DNA of 6,344 nt, from assembly GCA_018400545.1 (NCBI GenBank), contig JAGYLT010000137.1:1-6344 (forward strand). The letters run 5' to 3'. Each line of letters begins with the position of its first letter. Position 1 is the first letter of the stretch. The notes beneath the pieces are model-generated. The model was not told the DNA's origin. It searched no databases and saw only the letters and a list, made by a program, of their open reading frames with translations. The translations under genes and the position numbers were made by a program. Shown here one piece after another: positions 1 through 6,164 of this stretch. Source of the stretch: Bacteroidales bacterium. Lineage in GTDB: Bacteria > Bacteroidota > Bacteroidia > Bacteroidales > 4484-276.

Positions 1-1
1 T

Positions 2-1135
2 ACCGCCAACGTAACCGGAACCGAGTTCCAGTTTTTTAATAAAAGTTCTACCTACTCCATTGATGGGAAGTTTAATCTAAGCCAAAAATACAGCCAGTCG
101 GCCAGGCCGGAGCTGGGAATGGCTTACAATTTTTCGCTGGCAAAAACCAGTGGCCGTTTCAGGTTTGAGGCTACCCGCTATGTGGAGGATGATCAGTATG
201 ATCCGAATGACCTGGGCTACCTGGATGTAAATAATGAACTTACCCATGCCGTCGAATTCAATTATAATTTCTACGATCCTTTCTGGAAACTGCTTTGGTG
301 GTACAATAGTTTTTCGGTTTGGCACCAGCAGTTGTACAATCCGCGAGAGTTTGTGGAGTTTGGTTTTTACGGAAGTTCCAGGGCAACGTTTAGAAACCGG
401 CTGACATTGGGATTAAACTTTAGTGTGTTGCCGGTGGACCGGAACGACTTTTTTGAACCACGCACCGAGGGCAGGAAATTTGTTGAACCGGCTTCCTGGG
501 AACTAAGCGGTTTTCTTTCGCCGGATTACCGAAAGGCCTTCATCGTGGATGCCCGGGCCGGTATGGACCGGTCAGAGAAATATGACCAGTTTGAGTGGTA
601 CCTGAGTGCATCTCCACGCTGGCGTGTCAATGACAAATTGACTTTTAAGCTAAATGCATTTTACGAAAAAGATAACAATGATATCGGATTTGTGGATAAC
701 CTTCAGGTTGATGGTGAGGAGGAGATCATTTTCGGCAGCCGCGATCTGCAAACCGTTGAAAATGTGTTTTCCACGGTGTATATCTTCAACAACCTGCTGG
801 CGCTGGATTTCAGGTTGCGACACTACTGGCTGCTGGCAAGGTACGATGAATTTTATCTGCTGGAGCAGGATGGTGGCCTGGGAAATACCGGTTATGCTGA
901 AAACAACGATTTCAATTACAACGCCTTCAACATCGACATGATCCTGCGATGGGAATTTGCGCCCGGCAGCGAGCTGGCCGTGGCCTGGAAAAATGCCGTG
1001 CTTACCTACAACCAGTCAGAGATCACCGATAAGTTTTTCGACAACCTGCGCAATACCATCGACTCCCCGCCCGATAACAGCCTCTCCGTAAAACTGTATT
1101 ACCTGGATTATTTGTATCTGAAGAAGCGGAGATGA
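2..1135 (+). CDS. DUF5916-family outer-membrane barrel protein, C-terminal part (5'-partial)
   Basis: The reading frame is open from base 2, so the gene starts outside the window; 377 residues up to a TGA stop are visible. The sequence is rich in alternating aromatic/polar strands (for example YNFYDPFWKLLWWYNSFSVW and FRLRHYWLLARYDEFYLLEQ), as in an outer-membrane beta-barrel, and closes with NSLSVKLYYLDYLYLKKRR. This wording matches my memory of the C-terminal barrel of DUF5916 proteins. These usually carry an N-terminal CBM9-like sugar-binding domain, which would lie outside the window. The role is not established; carbohydrate binding or uptake at the cell surface is a guess from the family. 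An internal ATG at 119 is not the real start, because the in-frame sequence before it has the same character. The last 52 codons recur in diverged form at 2378-2536. Most of the family name rests on recognition; a generic barrel protein is the alternative. Confidence 0.75.
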   Translation, partial: TANVTGTEFQFFNKSSTYSIDGKFNLSQKYSQSARPELGMAYNFSLAKTSGRFRFEATRYVEDDQYDPNDLGYLDVNNELTHAVEFNYNFYDPFWKLLWWYNSFSVWHQQLYNPREFVEFGFYGSSRATFRNRLTLGLNFSVLPVDRNDFFEPRTEGRKFVEPASWELSGFLSPDYRKAFIVDARAGMDRSEKYDQFEWYLSASPRWRVNDKLTFKLNAFYEKDNNDIGFVDNLQVDGEEEIIFGSRDLQTVENVFSTVYIFNNLLALDFRLRHYWLLARYDEFYLLEQDGGLGNTGYAENNDFNYNAFNIDMILRWEFAPGSELAVAWKNAVLTYNQSEITDKFFDNLRNTIDSPPDNSLSVKLYYLDYLYLKKRR

Positions 1136-1152
1136 TGGAAACTTACATCATC
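1131..1152. other. 7-bp inverted repeat spanning the stop codon of the barrel gene
   Basis: GATGATG (1131-1137) pairs perfectly with CATCATC (1146-1152) across an 8-nt loop; the TGA stop lies inside the left arm. The bases after it are A-rich, not a T run, so it is not a textbook intrinsic terminator on the plus strand. It could be a transcript 3'-end hairpin or chance. It is absent after the second tail copy at 2536, where the downstream sequence differs. Confidence 0.4.
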
Positions 1153-1171
1153 ATGACTTAAAAAAAATTAC

Positions 1172-1179
1172 TAAATTTG
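1172..1179 (+). promoter_or_regulatory. Bacteroidota-type -7 promoter box upstream of the ATPase gene
   Basis: TAAATTTG fits the phylum's primary-sigma -7 consensus TAnnTTTG exactly. It lies 38 nt before the ATPase ATG, behind an A-rich stretch (1160-1170) that could serve as an upstream element. No convincing -33 TTG is seen at the expected distance, which lowers confidence. If real, the ATPase is transcribed on its own and not only by read-through from the barrel gene. Confidence 0.45.
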
Positions 1180-1217
1180 CATAGTTTTCCGAAATAGTTA
1201 TACTAATTCGCAGTAAC

Positions 1218-2378
1218 ATGCAATTTTATCAGCGAATTCTAAATCTTGATCTGCCGGAGCGACAGTCAGCTTTTTTATGGGGGCCACGTAAAACCGGAAA
1301 ATCCACATATCTTAAAAGGCACTTCCCCAACAGTGTAAAATATGATTTCCTGAATACAGATATTTTCTTTGAGTTTTCGATGAAACCACAGTTATTACGG
1401 GAGCAACTGTTAGCAAAAGATCAAGAAACACTCCAAAATCCAATCATTCTCGACGAAGTGCAAAAAATACCAAAACTATTGGATGAAGTGCATTGGTTAA
1501 TTGAGAATAAAGGCTTAAGATTCATTTTGTGCGGGTCGAGTGCCAGAAAGCTTAAAAGAGGAAAGGCAAATTTATTGGGCGGAAGGGCCTGGCGGTATGA
1601 AATGTTTCCGTTAGTAAGCCCTGAACTAAGTGATTGGGAACTGTTAACGGTATTGAACAGGGGCCTTATCCCGGCCCATTATCAGCAATCACAGTACAAT
1701 AAATCTTTAAAGGCCTACATTCATGACTATTTGAAAGAAGAAGTATTTGCCGAAGGTTTAACCCGCAATATCCCGGCATTCTCACGCTTTTTTGATGCCC
1801 TGGGATATTCTCACGGTGAGTTGACCAATTACTCGAATATTGCCCGCGACTGTGGTGTGGATTCAAGAACAGTAAAAGAATATTACCAAATACTTGTTGA
1901 TACTTTGATGGGAACATTTGTCGAACCTTTTAAAAAAAGGCAAACCAGGCAAGTTATTACCAAAGCACCGAAGTTTTATTTGTTTGACGTTGGGTTAGCG
2001 GGTGCGATTACCAAAAGATTCATCCCTGAAGAAAAGGGTGAATTATTTGGTAAAGCATTTGAACATTTTGTTTTTATGGAACTTGCAGCGCACCGTTCCT
2101 ACTCCGATATTGACTATAAGATAGATTTCTGGCGAACAAAATCAGGGCTGGAGGTGGATTTTATACTGGGCGGCGGAGAGGTGGCAATTGAAGTAAAAGG
2201 AGCAACAAACATCGAAAAGAAAGATCTGTTATCATTAAAGGCTTTTAATGAAGAGTTTACCCCAAAATTATCTTTTGTTGTAGCAAATGTCCGGGAAGAA
2301 AGAATAGTTGACAAAATACGGATCATGCCTTACCGCAAATTCTTAAAAGAATTATGGGATGGCCACGTTATCAAATAG
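1218..2378 (+). CDS. AAA+ ATPase with DUF4143 / PD-(D/E)xK-like C-terminus
   Basis: Complete 386-residue protein of the AAA_14 + DUF4143 family, whose cellular role is unknown. Walker A is GPRKTGKST (G22-T30, with K28 and S29). Walker B is IILDE (I76-E80, D79/E80), and a GSS motif (106-108) sits at the sensor position. A helix-turn-helix-like stretch follows at about 200-225 (SNIARDCGVDSRTVKEYY). The C-terminal third shows E282, D314 in GLEVDF, and E325-V-K327 in IEVKG, the order expected of a PD-(D/E)xK nuclease fold; whether it cuts DNA is not known. The protein begins and ends as family members do, so it looks intact. Hand-counted sample lines run about 28-47% GC, against about 42-62% in neighbouring genes, which suggests acquisition. 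It sits between two copies of the barrel-gene tail, and its TAG stop touches the second copy. There is no visible SD before the ATG. Confidence 0.88.
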   Translation: MQFYQRILNLDLPERQSAFLWGPRKTGKSTYLKRHFPNSVKYDFLNTDIFFEFSMKPQLLREQLLAKDQETLQNPIILDEVQKIPKLLDEVHWLIENKGLRFILCGSSARKLKRGKANLLGGRAWRYEMFPLVSPELSDWELLTVLNRGLIPAHYQQSQYNKSLKAYIHDYLKEEVFAEGLTRNIPAFSRFFDALGYSHGELTNYSNIARDCGVDSRTVKEYYQILVDTLMGTFVEPFKKRQTRQVITKAPKFYLFDVGLAGAITKRFIPEEKGELFGKAFEHFVFMELAAHRSYSDIDYKIDFWRTKSGLEVDFILGGGEVAIEVKGATNIEKKDLLSLKAFNEEFTPKLSFVVANVREERIVDKIRIMPYRKFLKELWDGHVIK

Positions 2379-2536
2379 TTGCCCGGAAAAGGACTGTGCT
2401 CACATGCAACCAGTCGGAAATCACCGATCGCTTTTTTGATAAAATTCCCAATCCACTCGATTCCCCGGCGGATAACAGCCTCTCGGTAAAGCTGCTGTAC
2501 TATCTGGATTATTTGTATCTGAAGAAGCGGAAGTGA
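2378..2536 (+). pseudogene. Orphan second copy of the DUF5916 gene tail
   Basis: Fifty-three codons, from GTT at 2378 to TGA at 2534-2536, align without frameshift to the last 52 codons of the barrel gene (980-1135). By hand I count about 124 of 156 aligned bases and 39 of 51 residues identical, with one extra CTG codon in this copy (SVKLLYYLDY against SVKLYYLDY). The final 28 nt before the stop (2504-2531 against 1103-1130) are identical. Many differences are synonymous, as if both copies were once under protein-level selection. However, W-to-R and Y-to-C changes near the left edge suggest later decay. No barrel body precedes it; similarity stops at the ATPase stop codon. An ATG at 2354 inside the ATPase would give a 60-residue chimeric peptide, which I do not believe is a real product. 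It could be the remnant of a tandem paralogue or the original tail displaced by an insertion. Confidence 0.85.
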
Positions 2537-2706
2537 AAAACTTCGATAGGTAAGGCAAATGAACCCTAAAGACCAATAATAACAAAATAACCGGCTATAC
2601 CCAATTGCATCGCTCCAGCATTAGATCGTATATCTCACAAGAATCCCTACAATAATATCCCCCACCTTTTGGCGTTAAATCCCTTTATTTTTAAAACAGG
2701 GAAATC
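2537..2706. other. Intergenic region before the sensor kinase gene
   Basis: About 170 nt without a gene. It should hold the promoter of the kinase-hemW operon, but no box fits well. TATTTTTA at 2686-2693 resembles a -7 element but lies too close to the start codon and is badly spaced from the TTG at 2669-2671. A 5-bp hairpin (GAAGT/ACTTC, 2530-2544) overlaps the stop of the tail copy and lacks a T run. Confidence 0.5.
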
Positions 2707-4224
2707 TTGAATATTTACGCCAGGAAACGACAGTGGAAGCTGTTTTTGCTCGCTGCAGCACTTGCGATTGTCGCCGGGTCGATGTGGTACACCAACATCA
2801 TTGTGAACAAGGTGGCCAGAGAGGAAAAGAAAAACATCCGCATCTGGGCCGATGCCATCCAGAGCAAAACCAAGCTGGTTACTTACATCGAGGGTTTTTT
2901 CGAGCAGATCAGGCAGGAAGACCGCAAGCGCGTGGAACTGCTGGCAGAGGCGTACAAACAACTCATCAAAACGGAAGACCCGGATGTTGATCTTACCTTT
3001 TACGTAAATATCATCCGCTCCAATCAAAATATTCCGTTAATTCTCACCGAGGAAGATGGAAGGATTGTTAGTTCTAATAATGTGGATTTTGATGAAGACA
3101 CTGTGATTTACCTCGACGGCAAACTGAAGGAAGAGTTCACCAAATATCCGCCCATCGAGGCACGATATTACATGAACCGTAAAAACTATCTTTATTATAA
3201 AGATTCCCGATTATACACAGAACTCCGGGATGTGCTGGACGATCTGGTGCGCTCGTTTTTCGACGAAGTTGTGATTAATGCTGCTTCGGTGCCGGTGATC
3301 GTAACCGACAGTTCCAAAAAAAATGTGCGTGCTTCCGGAAATATGGAACCGGATGTGATTAATGATTCAACAAAACTGGCAGAGGCCATTCGCGATATGG
3401 AGAGCGACAACCCGCCGCTTGAGATCACCCTGGCCGACCAGGGAAAAAGCTACATTTTTTATCGGGGCTCCTACTTGTTAACACAGCTCACATTTTATCC
3501 GGTTTTCCAGTTGGGGATCATCGCCTTTTTTCTTTTGGTGGGATATCTCATGTTTAGTACGGCACGGCGCTCCGAGCAAAACCAGGTGTGGGTGGGGCTT
3601 GCCAAGGAAACCGCACACCAGCTCGGTACACCACTATCTTCGATGATTGCATGGATTGAAATCATGAAAATGGAAGGCCAGCAAAATGAAGCGCTGGGCG
3701 AGTTGTCGAAGGATGTGGATCGGCTGGAAAAGATAACCGAGCGCTTTTCCAAGATCGGATCCGTACCCAAACTTACATCTCAAAATATCGTGGAGGTGGT
3801 ACACAATTCCATTTCGTATCTCAAAACCCGGACATCCAGGAAAATTAAATATGAGATCAATCCCGACCTGGACATTGGTATTTATGCTCCGGTGAATCTT
3901 CATCTTTTTGAATGGGTCATCGAAAACGTAGCCAAAAATGCTGTGGATGCCATGGGTTCAAGTGGGAAGTTCTCAGTGGATATTGCCGAAGAAAACGGCT
4001 TTGTGCATATCGATCTGACCGACACCGGAAAGGGCATCCCGAAATCCAAATTCAAAAGCGTATTCCATCCCGGTTATACGAGCAAAAAACGCGGTTGGGG
4101 CCTCGGGTTGTCGCTGGCCGAACGGATCATTAAAAATTATCACAACGGAAGAATCTTTGTCAGATCATCGGTAATCGACAAGGGAACGACCATCCGCATC
4201 ACGCTCCGCAAGCACATCAAATAA
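2707..4224 (+). CDS. Membrane sensor histidine kinase, TTG start
   Basis: A 505-residue sensor kinase that should autophosphorylate on His and pass the phosphate to a response regulator not encoded here. TM1 lies at about 11-32 and TM2 at about 265-285, enclosing an extracytoplasmic sensor region of about 230 residues. That region appears to be two related modules (IPLILTEEDGRIVSSNN at 109-125 and VPVIVTDSSKKNVRASGN at 195-212). The H-box is KETAHQLGTPLSS with H304, a variant of the usual HExxxPL. The catalytic domain has the N-box ENVAKNAVDA (N407, N411), G1 DTGKGIP (D439), F-box FHPGYTSK and G2 GWGLGLSLAE (463-471). All look functional. The frame has a stop at 2692-2694 and the next ATG lies inside TM1. 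The TTG at 2707, preceded by AGGGA (2698-2702), is therefore the best start, and MNIYARKRQWKLFL reads like family N-termini. hemW follows after 3 nt. The signal sensed is unknown. Confidence 0.9.
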   Translation: MNIYARKRQWKLFLLAAALAIVAGSMWYTNIIVNKVAREEKKNIRIWADAIQSKTKLVTYIEGFFEQIRQEDRKRVELLAEAYKQLIKTEDPDVDLTFYVNIIRSNQNIPLILTEEDGRIVSSNNVDFDEDTVIYLDGKLKEEFTKYPPIEARYYMNRKNYLYYKDSRLYTELRDVLDDLVRSFFDEVVINAASVPVIVTDSSKKNVRASGNMEPDVINDSTKLAEAIRDMESDNPPLEITLADQGKSYIFYRGSYLLTQLTFYPVFQLGIIAFFLLVGYLMFSTARRSEQNQVWVGLAKETAHQLGTPLSSMIAWIEIMKMEGQQNEALGELSKDVDRLEKITERFSKIGSVPKLTSQNIVEVVHNSISYLKTRTSRKIKYEINPDLDIGIYAPVNLHLFEWVIENVAKNAVDAMGSSGKFSVDIAEENGFVHIDLTDTGKGIPKSKFKSVFHPGYTSKKRGWGLGLSLAERIIKNYHNGRIFVRSSVIDKGTTIRITLRKHIK

Positions 4225-4227
4225 GGC

Positions 4228-5361
4228 ATGGCCGGGCTATACATCCACATACCCTTTTGCCGGCAAAAATGCCATTACTGCAATTTTTTCTCCCTGGCCA
4301 CCCGCAAGTATCGTGATGAGATACATAAGGCTTTGATGGATGAGATACATTTGCAACGAAATTATCTGAATGGCGAAAAACTGGATACGATTTATTTTGG
4401 TGGCGGAACGCCTTCGCTTTATGCACCGAAAAAACTCCAATTGATCATCGAAACCGCCGAAAAGCTGTTTGGCCTGAATCCCGATCCGGAAATTACCGTA
4501 GAAGCCAATCCCGACGACATCAATGAAGACTGGCTGCAGGAACTGAAGCAAACACAAGTGAACCGCCTGAGTATTGGTTTGCAATCTCTGCACGACACCG
4601 ACCTGAAATACCTCAACCGGGTGCATTCCGGTGCAGAAGCGAAAAATGCCGTGGAGCTGGCACGCAGCTTTGGGTTTGAGAATCTCAGCATCGATTTTAT
4701 TTATGGCTTCCCCACGCTTACGGATGAAAAATGGCTGGCCAATCTGCAATGGGCCGTCGCCCAAAAAGTGCCCCACATTTCAGCCTATGCACTTACCGTG
4801 GAGCCGGGAACTGCCCTCGATCTGTTTATCCGAAAAGGGAAATACCGTCCGGTAAACGATGAAACGGCGGAACGGCATTTCTTGATGATGACGGAGTTTT
4901 TGGGTGAGCGCGGCTATGAGCATTACGAAATCTCCAATTTGGCCCTCCCGGGAAAATATGCCCGGCACAACACGGCGTACTGGTCCGGTGAAAAATACCT
5001 GGGCATAGGCCCGTCGGCGCATTCTTTCGACGGGATTTCCAGGCAGTGGAATGTGGCTTCCATCAAAGGTTATATCGAAGCCATCGGAAAAGGAAAACCG
5101 GATTTTCAGTGTGAAGTGCTTACCCGGGCGCAGCGCCTTAACGAATACATCATGACCTCACTGAGAACCATGTGGGGTATGGATTTGGTAAAGATGGAAA
5201 GGGATTTTGGAGAAAAGATGGCCGCCAGAATCAATAATTCACTGGATGCTTATCGGAATACAGACCTCCTAAAGTGTGTTGGTGATAAAGTGTTCCTTAC
5301 CCAAAAGGGAAAACTCTTCGCCGACAGGATTGCCGGAGATTTGTTTGTGGATGAGGAGTGA
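4228..5361 (+). CDS. hemW: HemW, radical-SAM heme chaperone
   Basis: A 377-residue radical-SAM protein of the HemW family (older annotation: oxygen-independent coproporphyrinogen III oxidase-like, HemN-like). Family members bind heme and are thought to deliver it to respiratory enzymes; they are not the oxidase. The 4Fe-4S motif is CRQKCHYCNF (C11, C15, C18), as expected for HemW. The SAM-binding motif is YFGGGTPS (56-63). HYEISN (232-237), HNTAYW (247-252) and YLGIGPSAHS (257-266) are further family signatures. A HemW-type C-terminal domain follows, and the length is normal for the family. Start: ATG at 4228, 3 nt after the kinase stop, with AAGG just upstream, so translational coupling is likely. 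A hairpin and an intrinsic terminator follow the stop. Nothing looks damaged. Confidence 0.93.
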   Translation: MAGLYIHIPFCRQKCHYCNFFSLATRKYRDEIHKALMDEIHLQRNYLNGEKLDTIYFGGGTPSLYAPKKLQLIIETAEKLFGLNPDPEITVEANPDDINEDWLQELKQTQVNRLSIGLQSLHDTDLKYLNRVHSGAEAKNAVELARSFGFENLSIDFIYGFPTLTDEKWLANLQWAVAQKVPHISAYALTVEPGTALDLFIRKGKYRPVNDETAERHFLMMTEFLGERGYEHYEISNLALPGKYARHNTAYWSGEKYLGIGPSAHSFDGISRQWNVASIKGYIEAIGKGKPDFQCEVLTRAQRLNEYIMTSLRTMWGMDLVKMERDFGEKMAARINNSLDAYRNTDLLKCVGDKVFLTQKGKLFADRIAGDLFVDEE

Positions 5362-5362
5362 A

Positions 5363-5382
5363 ATGAATTCCTGCGAATTCAT
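5363..5382. repeat. Perfect 8-bp inverted repeat just after hemW
   Basis: ATGAATTC (5363-5370) and GAATTCAT (5375-5382) form a perfect 8-bp stem with a CTGC loop, starting 2 nt after the hemW stop. Each arm contains a GAATTC palindrome. It is immediately followed by the terminator hairpin, giving two hairpins in tandem. It may protect the transcript 3' end or be one copy of a dispersed palindromic repeat; only a genome search could tell. Confidence 0.65.
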
Positions 5383-5384
5383 GC

Positions 5385-5406
5385 AATGACCCAAAGTCAT
5401 TTTTTT
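5385..5406 (+). terminator. Intrinsic terminator of the kinase-hemW operon
   Basis: AATGAC (5385-5390) pairs with GTCATT (5396-5401) over the 5-nt loop CCAAA and runs straight into a T run that ends at 5406. The stem is short and only moderately GC-rich, but placement 23 nt after the hemW stop and the U tract make it a credible Rho-independent terminator. Confidence 0.65.
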
Positions 5407-5636
5407 GATAAACAATCTGAGCGAACGAAAGATAAAATTGACTATGTTTTTTTACTTGTTTCGGTAGCTGATAGGATACCGGGAAAGTTTAGCCAAAAAT
5501 ACCCTGGAATCCTGATAAGAAAAGCTGGCAGGAGAAAACAAAAAAAAACGATAATAACCCTGTCATCAAAAAGAAACGACAGTGGAAATAATCACACCTG
5601 CTTTTCAGGGTAAACAAGATCAATCATGTGGCATTC
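5407..5636. other. Intergenic stretch without a recognisable gene
   Basis: About 230 nt between the hemW terminator and the heptad tract. A plus-strand frame from 5386 to 5613 (75 codons) is open. It begins inside the terminator stem, has a basic low-complexity peptide (KAGRRKQKKT) and no recognisable domain, so I do not call it a gene. The A-rich run at 5538-5549 reads as a T run on the minus strand. A weak 5-bp stem lies before it there (CTGTC/GACAG, 5560-5564 with 5578-5582). It might help end the minus-strand lipoprotein transcript, but the gap between stem and T run is too long for a confident call. Confidence 0.5.
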
Positions 5637-5713
5637 AACCTCCAACACCCATTCTTTAACCTCTAACTTCTACCCTCTACCATCTGTCCTCTATCCTCAA
5701 ATCTCCACCCTTA
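5637..5713. repeat. Degenerate 7-nt tandem repeat, eleven units
   Basis: The stretch divides in phase into eleven 7-mers with consensus A(A/C)CCTCT, for example AACCTCC, AACCTCT, AACTTCT, ACCCTCT, GTCCTCT, ATCCTCA. Position 1 is A in 10 of 11, position 3 is C in 9, position 5 is T in 10, and position 6 is C in 9. No unit is exact for long, so it is old or imperfectly copied. It is almost purine-free apart from the phased A, and the minus strand reads AGAGG(G/T)T. It begins outside the lipoprotein gene and runs through its stop codon (5697-5699) into the last codons; the final two or three units may be coincidence of coding sequence. Confidence 0.7.
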
Positions 5714-6158
5714 TCACCCCCGTCGAATCAATCTCCGACCAGGGATAATCTTCGATACCGAAGTCTTCGACACTGAAAAATGTGCAGCAGTTTTCGTGGC
5801 GCTCCTGCATGTCGAGTATAAGGTTTATTTCCTTTTCTTCTCCCAGACGGATGGTATACGCTGTGCGTTCGGTTTCCCAGCCGATTTCGGGCAGGACCAG
5901 GTAGTTGGTATCCAAATAATTGTCGAACCGGTGGTTTTCCCAACGATCATTTTCATCGTACACCTCCACGTCATCCCTGTTGAATGTTCCCGTGGCGAAA
6001 ACATTATCACCGGTGGACGCATCCACGATGTTGAAAATAAACGGCTGCGGAGGGGTGGAACAGTCGATGTCGTGGCATTTGTCGGTTTTATCGCAACCGG
6101 AAAAGAATGCCACGATCGTGGCCATGATCAGGAAAGTATTTATGGTCTTTGGTATCAT
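5697..6158 (-). CDS. Small secreted lipoprotein of unknown function
   Basis: A 153-residue protein with a signal peptide: K4, then a hydrophobic run at about 8-19 and the lipobox FSGC with the lipidated Cys at 22. Signal peptidase II would cleave before C22. The next residues, DKTDKCHDIDC, are acidic and may act as a Bacteroidota surface-export signal, though this is not a clean match. Mature-protein features are PPQPFIFNIVDASTGDNVFATGTF (positions 36-59), which reads like the first strands of a small beta-sandwich, and cysteines 28, 33, 124 and 125 that could pair. I have a vague memory of similar lipoproteins in Flavobacteria but no family name. The ATG at 6156-6158 is the natural start, giving a normal-length signal peptide, and it has no SD. 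It lies 6 nt after the hldD stop, so it is probably the second gene of an operon. Its 3' end merges with the heptad tract. Confidence 0.85.
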   Translation of the reverse strand: MIPKTINTFLIMATIVAFFSGCDKTDKCHDIDCSTPPQPFIFNIVDASTGDNVFATGTFNRDDVEVYDENDRWENHRFDNYLDTNYLVLPEIGWETERTAYTIRLGEEKEINLILDMQERHENCCTFFSVEDFGIEDYPWSEIDSTGVIRVEI

Positions 6159-6164
6159 CTGATT

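Noticed and set aside
2354..2536. 60-residue peptide from the ATG at 2354
   Set aside because: Its first eight codons are out-of-frame ATPase sequence and the rest is the orphan barrel tail; it is better described as a pseudogene fragment from 2378.
2530..2544. Hairpin GAAGT/ACTTC as a terminator after the orphan tail
   Set aside because: The stem is only 5 bp and no T run follows.
2686..2693. TATTTTTA as promoter of the kinase operon
   Set aside because: It lies 13 nt from the start codon, leaving almost no leader, and is about 14 nt from the only candidate TTG element, too close for the phylum's spacing.
4237..4776. 179-codon minus-strand open frame
   Set aside because: It lies wholly inside hemW on the opposite strand; hemW has all its family motifs there, so this is a shadow.
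5386..5613. 75-codon plus-strand open frame after hemW
   Set aside because: It starts inside the terminator hairpin and encodes a basic, low-complexity peptide with no recognisable domain and no start signal.
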